A stretch of DNA of 43,879 nucleotides from an uncultured Anaeromyxobacter sp. (lineage in GTDB: Bacteria; Myxococcota; Myxococcia; Myxococcales; Anaeromyxobacteraceae), in the NCBI GenBank assembly GCA_903904005.1, contig CAIVAR010000114.1, positions 1 through 43,879 on the forward strand, read 5' to 3'. Of this stretch, positions 1 through 11,284 are shown in pieces. Below the pieces are notes generated by a model. It had not been told where the DNA came from. It did no database searches and saw only the letters and a program-made list of their open reading frames with translations. A program made the position numbers and the translations under genes. Numbering within the stretch: position 1 is the first letter of the stretch; each line of letters begins with the position of its first letter.

Positions 1-225
1 ACCCAGCTCACCGCCCAGGCCCGCAAGGAGGCCGACGACCTCGTCGCCGCCGCCCGCAAGGCCATCGGCGAGGAGCGGCGACTGGCGATCACGCAGCTGC
101 GCGCGGAGGTGGCCGACCTGGCCGTCGCCGCCGCCAGCCGCATCGTGAAGTCGAGCCTCGACGAGAAGACCCAGCGTCAGCTCGTCGACGAGTACATCAA
201 GGATCTCCCGACCGGACGGGCCTAA
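1..225 (+). CDS. atpF: ATP synthase F0 subunit b, C-terminal part (5' end outside window)
   Basis: The open frame runs from the first base to a TAA at 223-225 and gives the last 74 residues. They are almost entirely charged alpha-helix (repeated Ala/Arg/Glu/Lys, as in ARKEADDLVAAARKAIGEER) and end in a segment of the type LRAEVADLAVAAASRIV, then SLDEKTQRQLVDEYI. That is the conserved C-terminal pattern of the peripheral-stalk b subunit, which dimerises as a coiled coil and binds the delta subunit. The membrane-anchor N-terminus lies upstream of the window. No atpH (delta) follows, as it would in a single atp operon; a terminator and ychF come next. This suggests that the F0 genes form a separate unit here. 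The family assignment rests on the C-terminus only. Confidence 0.82.
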   Translation, partial: TQLTAQARKEADDLVAAARKAIGEERRLAITQLRAEVADLAVAAASRIVKSSLDEKTQRQLVDEYIKDLPTGRA

Positions 226-250
226 GCCCCCCGGACGACAGTCCTCGCGC

Positions 251-290
251 GGCTCCGGCGGACGCCAGTCCGTCGGAGCTTCGCTTTTCC
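251..290 (+). terminator. Intrinsic terminator after atpF
   Basis: A 12-bp stem (252-263 with 268-279, one G-T wobble, loop GCCA) is followed by CTTCGCTTTTCC, a short T-rich stretch. It lies 27 bases after the atpF stop and ends shortly before the ychF start. This is the best terminator-like structure in the window and marks the likely end of the F0 transcript. Confidence 0.7.
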
Positions 291-310
291 AGCGGAACGG
301 ATCGGAAGCC

Positions 311-1420
311 ATGGGCCTCGCCATCGGAATCGTCGGCCTGCCGAACGTCGGCAAGTCGACCCTCTTCAACGCACTCCTCGGGCAGGCGCAGGCCCAGGCG
401 GCCAACTACCCGTTCTGCACCATCGATCCGAACGTGGGCGTGGTCCCGGTCCCCGACGAGCGGCTGGTCCAGCTCGCCGCCCTCTTTCATCCCATGAAGA
501 CCGTCCCCACGACGCTCGAGTTCGTCGACATCGCCGGGCTGGTGGCCGGGGCGTCGAAGGGGGAGGGTCTCGGCAACCAGTTCCTCTCCCACATCCGGCA
601 GGTGGACGCGGTCGCCCACGTGCTGCGCTGCTTCGCCGACCCCGACGTGGTCCACGTGTGCGGCAAGGTCGACCCGCGGAGCGACCGCGACGTGGTCGAG
701 ACCGAGCTGATGCTGAAGGACCTCGAGCAGATCGAGCGACGCCGGGAGCGGAAGGCGAAGGACGCCAAGGCGCCGGGCAAGCCCGGCGAGATCGCCAAGG
801 CCGAGATCGTGGTGCTCGACCAGGTGAAGGAAGGGCTAGAGAAGGGGACCCCGGTGCGGCTGCAGAAGCTCGCCCCCGAGGCGCTCGCCGTCCTCTCCGA
901 CCTGTTCCTGCTCACCGGCAAGCCGGTGCTCTACATCGCCAACGTCGACGAGGACCAGCTGACCCGCGCCGACGACCCGACCGTGGCCGTGGTGAAGGCG
1001 CTCGCCGCCGAGGAGGGGGCCCGCTGGGTCGTCATCAGCGGAAAGGTGGAGGCCGAGCTCTCCGAGCTTCCCGCGGCGGAGCGGCTCGACTTCCTGCACA
1101 GCCTGGGGCTCGAGCAGCCGGGGCTGAACCGGCTGGTCCGCGCCGGCTACGAGCTGCTCGGGCTCTCCACCTTCTTCACGGTGGGCGTGGACGAGTGCCG
1201 CGCCTGGACCATCCACGACGGCATGAGCGCGCCCCAGGCGGCCGGGACGATCCACACCGACTTCGAGCGGGGCTTCATCAAGGCCGACGTGCAGCGGTGG
1301 GAGGACCTGGTCCAGCTCAAGACCGAGGCGGCGGTGCGGGAGAAGGGGCTGCTCCGCATCGAGGGCAAGGAGTACCGGGTGAAGGACGGGGACGTGATGC
1401 ACTTCCGGTTCAACGTCTAA
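311..1420 (+). CDS. ychF: Ribosome-associated P-loop ATPase YchF (OLA1 family)
   Basis: The 369-residue protein has the family's usual length. YchF is a cytosolic Obg-family P-loop protein that prefers ATP to GTP and associates with ribosomes and the oxidative-stress response. The Walker A motif GLPNVGKST sits at residues 9-17, followed by the family signature around NYPFCTIDPN and a DIAGLV switch II near residue 72. The G4 position reads NVDE rather than NKxD, as expected for this ATP-preferring family. The C-terminal TGS domain ends in the conserved pattern DGDVMHFRFNV. The ATG at 311 begins MGLAIGIVGLPNVG, the standard start. An intrinsic terminator lies upstream, so the gene probably has its own promoter, although I see no convincing -35/-10 pair. 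Confidence 0.97.
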   Translation: MGLAIGIVGLPNVGKSTLFNALLGQAQAQAANYPFCTIDPNVGVVPVPDERLVQLAALFHPMKTVPTTLEFVDIAGLVAGASKGEGLGNQFLSHIRQVDAVAHVLRCFADPDVVHVCGKVDPRSDRDVVETELMLKDLEQIERRRERKAKDAKAPGKPGEIAKAEIVVLDQVKEGLEKGTPVRLQKLAPEALAVLSDLFLLTGKPVLYIANVDEDQLTRADDPTVAVVKALAAEEGARWVVISGKVEAELSELPAAERLDFLHSLGLEQPGLNRLVRAGYELLGLSTFFTVGVDECRAWTIHDGMSAPQAAGTIHTDFERGFIKADVQRWEDLVQLKTEAAVREKGLLRIEGKEYRVKDGDVMHFRFNV

Positions 1421-1431
1421 TCCACCGTCGC

Positions 1432-1450
1432 GGGGCGCCTTCGGGGCCCC
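1432..1450 (+). terminator. Weak hairpin just after the ychF stop
   Basis: GGGGCGCC, loop TTC, then GGGGCCCC forms an 8-bp stem with one G-G mismatch, starting 12 bases after the ychF stop. No T-tract follows. It could stop transcription or protect the 3' end, but the evidence is only the fold. Confidence 0.3.
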
Positions 1451-1707
1451 CGGGCGGATGCCGCCGGGCGCCTGAGACGCACCGCTCCTCGCAGCACGTC
1501 CTCGGGCCCGGGAGTTCGCGGCTGGATGGCGTCGAGTTCCTGGTTTCCTGGGGGTCCGGGTCTCGACGCCCCTGCGGGCAGCTCGTCACGGCGCGCCCGG
1601 CGCCCGGCTGGCCTTCGTCGGTGGGCGAAGGCGTCGCCGACGGCGGGGTTGGTGGGGGAGGGGGGGTCACCGTGGGTATGTGACAGGAAGGGCTGTCGCG
1701 CTCGGCC

Positions 1708-1741
1708 CGTCGCTCCCCGCGCTGCGGGGCTCGCGGCGACG
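1708..1741. terminator. Long two-part hairpin in the convergent gap
   Basis: The outer arm CGTCGC (1708-1713) pairs with GCGACG (1736-1741), and the inner arm CCCCGC (1715-1720) pairs with GCGGGG (1724-1729) around the loop GCT. It sits between two convergent genes, where a shared bidirectional terminator would be expected. It has no flanking T- or A-tract, so Rho-independent termination is uncertain. Confidence 0.35.
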
Positions 1742-1957
1742 CCCTCCAGTTCCAGGCGCCCGGGGCGGACTCGGCGCGGGGCGCATCCGCAGCGTCACCC
1801 GACCCCCCCGAATGTCGCGGCCCCGCGGGGCGGAGCCCCACCCGTGTGCCGCGACCGCGAGTCCCCCCGCGAAGCGAGGACGCGGCGCCCCCAGCGCCGA
1901 GAGCGGCCCCGGGGCGCCGGCACCAACCAGGGCGCCCCCGCGCCGCCCGGCCCGCCG

Positions 1958-2767
1958 TCACCGGATCCATCCGATCTCCCTCGCCGTCGCCTCCCCGACC
2001 CGCAGCTCCTCCAGCGACTCCGGCAGCCGCCCCCGCCCGGGGCCGAGCGGCACCTCCCCCACCATCCACTCGGCGTGAACCTGGGGATAGGGCGGGACGC
2101 GGCCGGGATCGGCCAGCCCCTCCGGCGCGCGGGCGTGGCCGCCGTCGTCGTACTTGTCGCTCGCGCCCACGATGTGGAGGAGCTCGTGCCCGATGGCCTG
2201 CAAGGGCAGCGAGAGGTCCCCGCGACAGGAGCCCCGCACGAAGCCGACCTCCCCGTTCAACGCCCCGGAGCCCTCGGCGAAGCCCTCCGGGGTGCCCGGG
2301 GCATCGTCGCAGTGAAGGAGGATCCGCACGTCGAAGCCGCCCACGGTGCCCTCGGCGGCCCGGTCGACGTCGCGGAGCGTCCGCCACACGGCGAAGGCGT
2401 GCCGGGCCCGGTCGAGCGGGGAGCCAGACACCGGCGAGAAGGGGAGGGTGCCGCTCCAGCGGACCGGGCCGACCAGGGTGACGTCGAAGGCGGAACCGCC
2501 GGGGCCCCGCCAGCGCGCCATCTCCGTGTCGAGCCGCGCCGACAGCACGGCGACGCCTGCGATCCAGGGCTCCGGATCGACCTCGCCCCGCGGGGAGAGG
2601 AGCACCACGCCCACCTGGACCGGGCGGTCCCATTCCGACCGGACGTGCCGGTGCCAGACCCGGTGCGCACCCCAGGCCGACGTGAAGACGAAGACGCAGA
2701 GGAGGACGCCGATCCGGACCCGGCGGAAGCCGGTCGCGAAGCCGGATCGGCCCGCCGCGCCGGTCAT
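1958..2767 (-). CDS. Membrane-anchored metzincin-like zinc metalloprotease (HExxHxxGxxD), uncharacterised
   Basis: This 269-residue protein has one hydrophobic anchor or signal segment (about residues 18-33, preceded by Arg) and an extracytoplasmic domain. The key motif is HELLHIVGASDKY at 194-206, i.e. HExxHxxGxxD. His194 and His198 would bind zinc, Glu195 would be the catalytic base, and Asp204 takes the place of the third histidine of metzincins, as in snapalysin-type enzymes. HAEWM at 231-235 may be the Met-turn. Cys153 and Cys181 could form a disulfide. The start codon overlaps the pdxA stop (ATGA), so the two are translationally coupled. The gene is last in the mfd-pdxA run. Protease activity is inferred from the motif; the substrate is unknown, and I do not recognise a named family. 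Confidence 0.72.
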   Translation of the reverse strand: MTGAAGRSGFATGFRRVRIGVLLCVFVFTSAWGAHRVWHRHVRSEWDRPVQVGVVLLSPRGEVDPEPWIAGVAVLSARLDTEMARWRGPGGSAFDVTLVGPVRWSGTLPFSPVSGSPLDRARHAFAVWRTLRDVDRAAEGTVGGFDVRILLHCDDAPGTPEGFAEGSGALNGEVGFVRGSCRGDLSLPLQAIGHELLHIVGASDKYDDGGHARAPEGLADPGRVPPYPQVHAEWMVGEVPLGPGRGRLPESLEELRVGEATAREIGWIR

Positions 2768-3759
2768 GCGGTGCGCGAGGTCGCCCGCCTGCGCGCGATC
2801 GCGGAGGCCAGGCGGAGCGCGGCCCGCATGCTCCGGTCGCTGGCGCGCCCGGTGCCCGCCAGATCCCAGGCCACCCCGTGGTCGGGACTGGTGCGCACGA
2901 AGGGCAGGCCGAGGGTGACGTTCACCGCCGGATCGCCCATCACGGCGTCGAGGAGCTTCACCGGGATGAGCCCCTGGTCGTGGTAGAGCGCCACCACCGC
3001 GTCGAACTCCCCGAGCGCCGCGCGGAAGAAGACGCTGTCGGGCGGGAAGGGGCCGCTCGCGTCGACCCCCGCGGCGCGGGCCCGCGCCACCGCCGGTGCG
3101 ACGATCCGGGCCTCCTCGTCGCCGAAGGCGCCCCCCTCGCCGCCGTGGGGATTCAGGCCGGCGATGGCGATGCGCGGCCGGGCGATCCCCAGGTCGCGGC
3201 GCAGCCCCTCGGCGGTGACGCCGGCCACCGCGGCGATACCCTCCGGCGAGAGCCGGCGGATGGCTTCCCGGAGCGACACGTGGTTCGAGGCGAGCGTCAC
3301 CCGCAGCCGGCGCCCCGCCAGCATCATGACGGAACGTGAACCTCCGCCGCGGGCCTCCAGCCACTCGGTGTGCCCGACGAACCCGGGCAGCACGCGCGCC
3401 ACCTGGGCCTTGGCGAGCGGCGCGGTGCAGAGCGCGCCCGCCTCGCCGCGCGCCACCGCCCCGAAGGCCGCCTCCAGGTAGGCGAGCGAGGCCGCTCCGC
3501 CGGCGGGGGAGGGGAGGCCGGGCCTGCGGTCGGCCGCCGCCAGCCGGGTCACCCGGACCAGCACCGCGCCGCGGGGGAGCGGCTCGCCGGGAGCCACCAC
3601 CGGCAGTTCGAGCCCGGCCTCCCGGGCGAGGCGGGCGAAGGAGGCGTCCCCGAAGAGGACCGGCCCGCCCCGGCCGCGCAGGGCGGCCACGGCCCGGGCC
3701 GTCACCTCCGGACCGATCCCGGACGGATCCCCCAGGCTGACGGCGACGCGGACCGGCAT
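2764..3759 (-). CDS. pdxA: 4-hydroxythreonine-4-phosphate dehydrogenase
   Basis: This 331-residue enzyme oxidises 4-phosphohydroxy-L-threonine in the DXP-dependent pyridoxal 5'-phosphate pathway; PdxJ then uses the product. It opens with the PdxA signature SLGDPSGIGPEV (residues 8-19). It carries the metal and substrate-binding patterns GHTEWL, GLNPHGGEGG and ALYHDQGLIPVK, followed by NVTLGLPFVRTSPDHG near the C-terminus. Length and motif order are normal. It lies 3 bases after a SurA-like gene, matching the surA-pdxA order long known from enterobacteria, and its stop overlaps the start of the next gene. The ATG at 3759 begins directly before the conserved beta-strand, so the start is secure. 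Confidence 0.97.
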   Translation of the reverse strand: MPVRVAVSLGDPSGIGPEVTARAVAALRGRGGPVLFGDASFARLAREAGLELPVVAPGEPLPRGAVLVRVTRLAAADRRPGLPSPAGGAASLAYLEAAFGAVARGEAGALCTAPLAKAQVARVLPGFVGHTEWLEARGGGSRSVMMLAGRRLRVTLASNHVSLREAIRRLSPEGIAAVAGVTAEGLRRDLGIARPRIAIAGLNPHGGEGGAFGDEEARIVAPAVARARAAGVDASGPFPPDSVFFRAALGEFDAVVALYHDQGLIPVKLLDAVMGDPAVNVTLGLPFVRTSPDHGVAWDLAGTGRASDRSMRAALRLASAIARRRATSRTA

Positions 3760-3762
3760 CGA

Positions 3763-4752
3763 TCAGCCCGACGTCGTGGCCTGGAGCTCGGGGAGCTTGA
3801 GCTCGATGATGGCCTCGCGCTTCAGCTCCTCGATGTACTGCTTCCGGTAGACGTCGGCCTGCTGGTTCCCGATCTTCTCCCGGATCCGGTCCCGCACGTC
3901 CTCGAGCGGCGGGGCCTTGGCGGTGCGCCGGTCGTCCGACTTCAGGATGATCCAGCCGGTCCGGGCGCGGACGAGCCCCGAGTTCTGCCCCGGGGCGAGC
4001 GCGAAGGCCACCCGCTCCAGCTCGATGGGCATGGTCCCCTTCTTCACCCAGCCCAGGTCGCCGCCCGACGAGGCGCCGGGGCCCTGCGACACCTGCTTGG
4101 CCAGGTCGGCGAAGTCCTCGCCGGCGGCCAGGCGCGCCAGCAGCGTCTCGCCGGTCGCCTTCACCCGCGCGTCGTCGGCGGAGGGAGCTCCGGCCGGGAC
4201 CTGGAGGAGGATGAGGCGCAGCTTCGCCTGCTCGTCGCCGGTGAACTCGGAGAGGTGTGACTGGTAGTAACCCTTCACGTCGTCCTCGGTGACCTTCACC
4301 CGGTTCTGCACCTTGGCGGCGATGAGCAGGTGGTTCTCGAAGTCCTTGCGCAGCCGGGCGCGGTAGGTGGCCACGCTCAAGCCCTCGGCGGCCAGCGCCT
4401 GCTTGAGCATGTCGTCGGAGAGGTTGTTGCGCTTCTTCACGTCGTCGATGGCGGTGTCGACCTGCGCCTCGGTGACGTCGATGCCGAGCGTCTTGACCTC
4501 GTTCTCGACCAGCCGCTCGGCCAGCACCGACTCGAAGGCGGCCTGGAGCGCCCGGGCGCGGGCCTGCTCCCGGGCCGTCCCCGGGGGCATCTCCGCCGCG
4601 CGCCGGTACTCGGAGCCGGAGCGCTCGGTCAGCTCGGAGAGGGTGATCACGTCGCCGTTCACGATCGCGGCGACCCGGTCGACGGGGCGGCGGTCGGTGG
4701 CCGGAGTGGCCGGGGCGGCGAGCAGCGCGAGGAGGAGCAGGTTGGGGATCAT
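3763..4752 (-). CDS. surA: SurA-like periplasmic chaperone / parvulin peptidyl-prolyl isomerase
   Basis: This 329-residue secreted protein begins with a signal peptide (MIPNLLLLALLAAPATPATD). A SurA-type N-terminal chaperone domain follows, with the hallmark VDRVAAIVNGDVITLSEL at about residues 23-40, and then one parvulin domain at about 175-290 containing GGDLGWVKKGTMPIELE. Enterobacterial SurA has two parvulin domains; this one has a single domain, so it is SurA-like rather than a strict orthologue. The expected role is folding and escort of outer-membrane proteins through the periplasm. Its ATG shares one base with the stop of the upstream PPIase gene (TGATG), and pdxA follows after 3 bases, so it is in the same operon. 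Confidence 0.88.
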   Translation of the reverse strand: MIPNLLLLALLAAPATPATDRRPVDRVAAIVNGDVITLSELTERSGSEYRRAAEMPPGTAREQARARALQAAFESVLAERLVENEVKTLGIDVTEAQVDTAIDDVKKRNNLSDDMLKQALAAEGLSVATYRARLRKDFENHLLIAAKVQNRVKVTEDDVKGYYQSHLSEFTGDEQAKLRLILLQVPAGAPSADDARVKATGETLLARLAAGEDFADLAKQVSQGPGASSGGDLGWVKKGTMPIELERVAFALAPGQNSGLVRARTGWIILKSDDRRTAKAPPLEDVRDRIREKIGNQQADVYRKQYIEELKREAIIELKLPELQATTSG

Positions 4753-5696
4753 CAGGGTTTCACCGATGCGACGGGCGTGGGGTCGATCTGGATCTTCGCC
4801 TGGGCCCGGAGGGCCGCCACGTGATCGGCCTGGGCCCTGGCCTTTCCGTCGCGCAGGAGGCGGGCGGCGATGGCCGGGCGCGCCTGCTCGAGCGTGCGCC
4901 GGGAGGCGGGCTTCTTCTCGATCACCTGGAAGACGTGGAACCCGAAGGGGGACGGCACCACGTCGGAGACGACGTTCGGCTGCAGGCGGAAGCAGACGTC
5001 GAAGACCTCGGGCATTCCCTGCCCCTTGCCGAACCAGCCCAGGTCGCCGCCCCGCTTGCCCTCCGGGGCGATGGACGCCCGGCTGGCGACGGCGGCGAAG
5101 GTGGCCGGCTTGCGCCGGATCTCCTCCCGGACGCGGGCGGCCTCCTCGCGGGTCCGCAGCACCACCTGGCGGGCGTGCACCCGCTCCGGCTCGTCGAACT
5201 CGGCCGGGTGGGCGTCGTAGTAGGCCACCACCTCGGCGTCCGGAACCTGGACGCGGGGGAAGACCTCGTCCTGGAAGAGCTTCTCGATGGTGAGCTGCTC
5301 GCGAAGGCGGGTCCGGAGCTCGGCCACCGAGAGCCGCTCCTGCGCCAGCATGTCGTCGAAGGCCGTCCCCGGGTACTCGCTGCGCAGCGCCAGGAAGGCC
5401 CGGTCGACCTGTTCCGGCCCGACCGACACGCCCCGGGCCCGGGCCTGCTGGAGGAGGAGCGTCCGGGCCACGAGGCCGTCGACGATGCTCGTGCGGAGCA
5501 CCTCGGTCGGCCCGCTCCCCTCGCCGCCCACCCGCAGTTGCTGGAGTTCCCGCTCGAAGGCAGCGCGGGAGATCGGTTCCCCGTTCACGACGGCGACGGG
5601 GGGTGGACCGGCGCTCTCCCCGCCGGCGGTGCCGGAGCGGCAACCGGCGGCGAGGAGGAGGGCGAGCCCTGCGGCGATGGCGGAGGTCGTCCGCAA
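4752..5696 (-). CDS. Parvulin-type peptidyl-prolyl isomerase lipoprotein (PrsA/SurA-like)
   Basis: This 314-residue lipoprotein has a signal sequence ending LALLLAAGC, with Cys19 as the lipidation site. A SurA-like N-terminal domain (VAVVNGEPISRAAFERE) follows, then a parvulin domain with RVHARQVVLRTREEA and GGDLGWFGKGQGMPEVFD at about 175-275. The predicted role is a periplasmic foldase anchored in a membrane leaflet. The start is a TTG at 5696, two bases from the upstream gene's stop; it places the signal peptide correctly, and there is no in-frame ATG or GTG before the hydrophobic core. The stop shares a base with the next ATG. It is the middle of three parvulin genes in a row, and divergence from its neighbours argues against a recent tandem duplication. 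Confidence 0.87.
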   Translation of the reverse strand: MRTTSAIAAGLALLLAAGCRSGTAGGESAGPPPVAVVNGEPISRAAFERELQQLRVGGEGSGPTEVLRTSIVDGLVARTLLLQQARARGVSVGPEQVDRAFLALRSEYPGTAFDDMLAQERLSVAELRTRLREQLTIEKLFQDEVFPRVQVPDAEVVAYYDAHPAEFDEPERVHARQVVLRTREEAARVREEIRRKPATFAAVASRASIAPEGKRGGDLGWFGKGQGMPEVFDVCFRLQPNVVSDVVPSPFGFHVFQVIEKKPASRRTLEQARPAIAARLLRDGKARAQADHVAALRAQAKIQIDPTPVASVKP

Positions 5697-5697
5697 T

Positions 5698-6732
5698 CTA
5701 CTTCTGCGCCGCCGGGGGCGGGGGCATCGGCGCGGCCGGGCGCGGCGGGGCGGCGCCGGCGGGGAGCGGCATCGCGCCCGGGGGCATTCCCCCCTGAGGC
5801 ATCCCGCCCGGCACTCCCGGGGCGGGCGCCGCGGAGACGACGACCTTCTCGAGCTCGGCCTCGTTGATGGTGACCTTCGCCTCGTCGCGGAGCTTCTTCA
5901 CGTACTCGTCGAACTCCTTGGTGCGCCGCTCGCGGCCGAGCCGCTGCTGGATCTGGGGCTTCACCTGGTCGACGGTGCGGGTGACCCCCTCCTGCCGGCC
6001 GGTGACGCGGACGATCCAGAAGCCCTGCGTCGTCTCGACGATCACGTCCTCCCCTTCCTTGCCGGAGAACGCGGCCGCGGCGAGGGGCGGGCCGTACTGC
6101 TTCGTGTACTCGTCCTGGGAGCGGAAGCCCAGATCGCCGCCGTTGCCCTTGGTGGCCGCGTCGTCCGAGGAGGCGCGGGCCAGGTTCTGGAAGGCCTGGG
6201 GATCCTTCTTGGCGGCGGCCTTCAGCTGGGCGAGGAGCTTGCCCGCCTGGGCCTTCTTCTGGGCCCGATCGGCGTCGGTGGCGGCGACGAGCAGGGCGGA
6301 GGTGCGGACCCGCGCCGGCTTCACGAAGTCGTCCTTGTGATCGTCGTAGAACTTCTGGATCTCGGCGTCCGGGACGTCCTTCGGGTCGCCGTCCCCGAAC
6401 TTCTTCTGGATGAGCTTCTGCACCATGGCCTTCTTCATGGTGAGCTGGACGTCGGGGTCGTTCTGGAGCCCCTCCTTCTGGGCGGCGTTCGCGAGCATCT
6501 CGAACTTCACGAGGCTGTCGAGGAACTCCTTCTTCCGCTCCATCCCCTGGAAGCGCTGCCGCAGGAAGGGGGACTGCTCGTCCAGGCGGGCCTGGAACTC
6601 GGCGACCGTGACGACCACGCCTTCGCCCTGGGCGACGGCCGGGCCGGACTTCTGGACGCCGGGGGGGGTGGGCTTGCAGCCGGAGAGGGCGAGAACGACC
6701 GCGAAACCGGTCGCGACGAGTACGCGCGTCAT
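5698..6732 (-). CDS. Parvulin-type peptidyl-prolyl isomerase lipoprotein with Pro/Gly/Met-rich tail
   Basis: This 344-residue lipoprotein has a signal sequence reading VVLALSGC with Cys19 lipidated. A chaperone-like helical region contains KEFLDSLVKFEMLANAAQKEG, and the parvulin domain carries GNGGDLGFRSQDEYTKQYG and the closing strand GFWIVRVTGRQEG. The last 45 or so residues are a low-complexity tail rich in Pro, Gly, Ala and Met (GGMPQGGMPPGAMPLP), perhaps a flexible linker or cell-wall contact. I chose the ATG at 6732 because it starts the signal peptide and has AGGAG ten bases upstream. A longer in-frame start at 6804 would put 24 non-conserved residues ahead of the signal sequence. It lies 82 bases after mfd and is probably transcribed with it. 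Confidence 0.85.
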   Translation of the reverse strand: MTRVLVATGFAVVLALSGCKPTPPGVQKSGPAVAQGEGVVVTVAEFQARLDEQSPFLRQRFQGMERKKEFLDSLVKFEMLANAAQKEGLQNDPDVQLTMKKAMVQKLIQKKFGDGDPKDVPDAEIQKFYDDHKDDFVKPARVRTSALLVAATDADRAQKKAQAGKLLAQLKAAAKKDPQAFQNLARASSDDAATKGNGGDLGFRSQDEYTKQYGPPLAAAAFSGKEGEDVIVETTQGFWIVRVTGRQEGVTRTVDQVKPQIQQRLGRERRTKEFDEYVKKLRDEAKVTINEAELEKVVVSAAPAPGVPGGMPQGGMPPGAMPLPAGAAPPRPAAPMPPPPAAQK

Positions 6733-6814
6733 CGAGGGGGAGCTCCTGTGTTCGTTGGGTGAGGACAGCGGCGGGAAAAAACCACGAAACCAGCCGGGGA
6801 TCAAGGCGTTGCGT

Positions 6815-10477
<3,663 letters not shown>

Positions 10478-10532
10478 GGCGGCCGGTCCTTAACACGGGA
10501 CCGCCACGGAAGTAGGGCTCTGCGGTGGTCGG

Positions 10533-10561
10533 TTGATCCCCGGAGGGGGGGTGGCTACACT
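10533..10561 (+). promoter_or_regulatory. Sigma-70-type promoter for the TPR lipoprotein-hrcA unit
   Basis: TTGATC (10533-10538) and TACACT (10556-10561) are separated by exactly 17 bases, with a G-rich spacer. The -10 box ends 27 bases before the ATG at 10589, and a GAGGT ribosome site (10576-10580) lies 8 bases before that ATG. No CIRCE inverted repeat overlaps it. Confidence 0.6.
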
Positions 10562-10588
10562 CCCCCCCTCCTCCCGAGGTCCCGCCCG

Positions 10589-11284
10589 ATGTCCCTCTTC
10601 CGTTCCGCCCGGTTCCTGCTGCTTCCGGCCCTGGCCCTCGTCGCGGCCTGCGGGGGCCAGGAACCGTCGATGCGCGCGGGGGGTGTCCCGGTGGCCGCGG
10701 TGCTGGTGCGGGAGTCGGGTCCGGGGACCGCCGAGCTCCGGACCGGCCAGCTGGCCGCCGCCCGGAGCGGCTTCGAATCGGTGGTGCGGGGCAACCCGGA
10801 GCGCATGGATGCGCTGAACGACCTGGCCGTCGCCTACCACCTGGAAGGGCACTCCGAGGCCGCGCGCCAGCTGCTCGACGAGGTGGTGATCCGCGGGACC
10901 CCCCGGGAGCAGCAGGCCGCGCTCGTGAACCTGGCCGACCTGTATGCCGGGGACGGATTCCTCCCTGCCGCCCAGGCCCACCTCGAGGCGGCCCGGGCGA
11001 TCGACGGTGGCCGGGCCGAACCGGCCTGGGCGCTCGCGCTGCTCGCCGACGCCCGGGGCGACGCGGCGGCGGGCCGGCTCGCCTCCGAGGCGCTGCGCCT
11101 CGACGCCGATGGAGGGGCGCGCCGCCTCCTCGTCTTCGCCTCCCCGGAGGAGCGCGCGCACTTCGAGGCCCTCCTCGCGGAGGCGGTCGGCGATAGACCG
11201 CTGGCCGACGCCCGCTGGCGCGAGCTCCGCGCCGGCCGGGTGCCGTCGCTCGCCCAGGTGGCGCAGCGCCACCTGGGGGAGTGA
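10589..11284 (+). CDS. TPR-repeat lipoprotein, uncharacterised
   Basis: This 231-residue protein has a lipoprotein signal sequence ([14 protein letters not shown], Cys21 lipidated). Tetratricopeptide-like helices follow: [32 protein letters not shown] is spread over about residues 50-85, then further pairs around [10 protein letters not shown] and [14 protein letters not shown]. It is expected at a membrane face as a scaffold for protein contacts; the partner is unknown. The ATG at 10589 is supported by a good ribosome site and by the promoter just upstream. Its stop overlaps the GTG of hrcA by four bases, an unusual pairing of a lipoprotein gene with the heat-shock repressor. The TPR and lipidation are clear; any specific role is not. 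Confidence 0.85.
   Translation: MSLFRSARFLLLPALALVAACGGQEPSMRAGGVPVAAVLVRESGPGTAELRTGQLAAARSGFESVVRGNPERMDALNDLAVAYHLEGHSEAARQLLDEVVIRGTPREQQAALVNLADLYAGDGFLPAAQAHLEAARAIDGGRAEPAWALALLADARGDAAAGRLASEALRLDADGGARRLLVFASPEERAHFEALLAEAVGDRPLADARWRELRAGRVPSLAQVAQRHLGE

Larger units (their letters stand above)
1421..1957. other. Non-coding gap between convergent genes
   Basis: These 537 bases separate the end of ychF from the end of the minus-strand metzincin-like gene. The frames that cross the gap on either strand give only Pro/Arg/Gly-rich low-complexity translations without domain character and run antisense to real genes, so I read it as non-coding. It holds a small hairpin just after ychF, a long hairpin at 1708-1741, a G-run at 1644-1666, and a 12-bp palindrome at 1820-1831. 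No tRNA or known RNA fold is recognisable. Confidence 0.6.

Noticed and set aside
1820-1839. Palindrome GCCCCGCGGGGC followed by GGGGCGGAGCCCC
   Set aside because: Pure G/C palindromes are expected by chance here, and there is no T-tract or repeat copy elsewhere in the window.
10484-10503. Inverted repeat CGGTCC-N8-GGACCG in the mfd leader as an operator
   Set aside because: Six-base arms are easily found by chance at this GC content, and it matches no known binding site.
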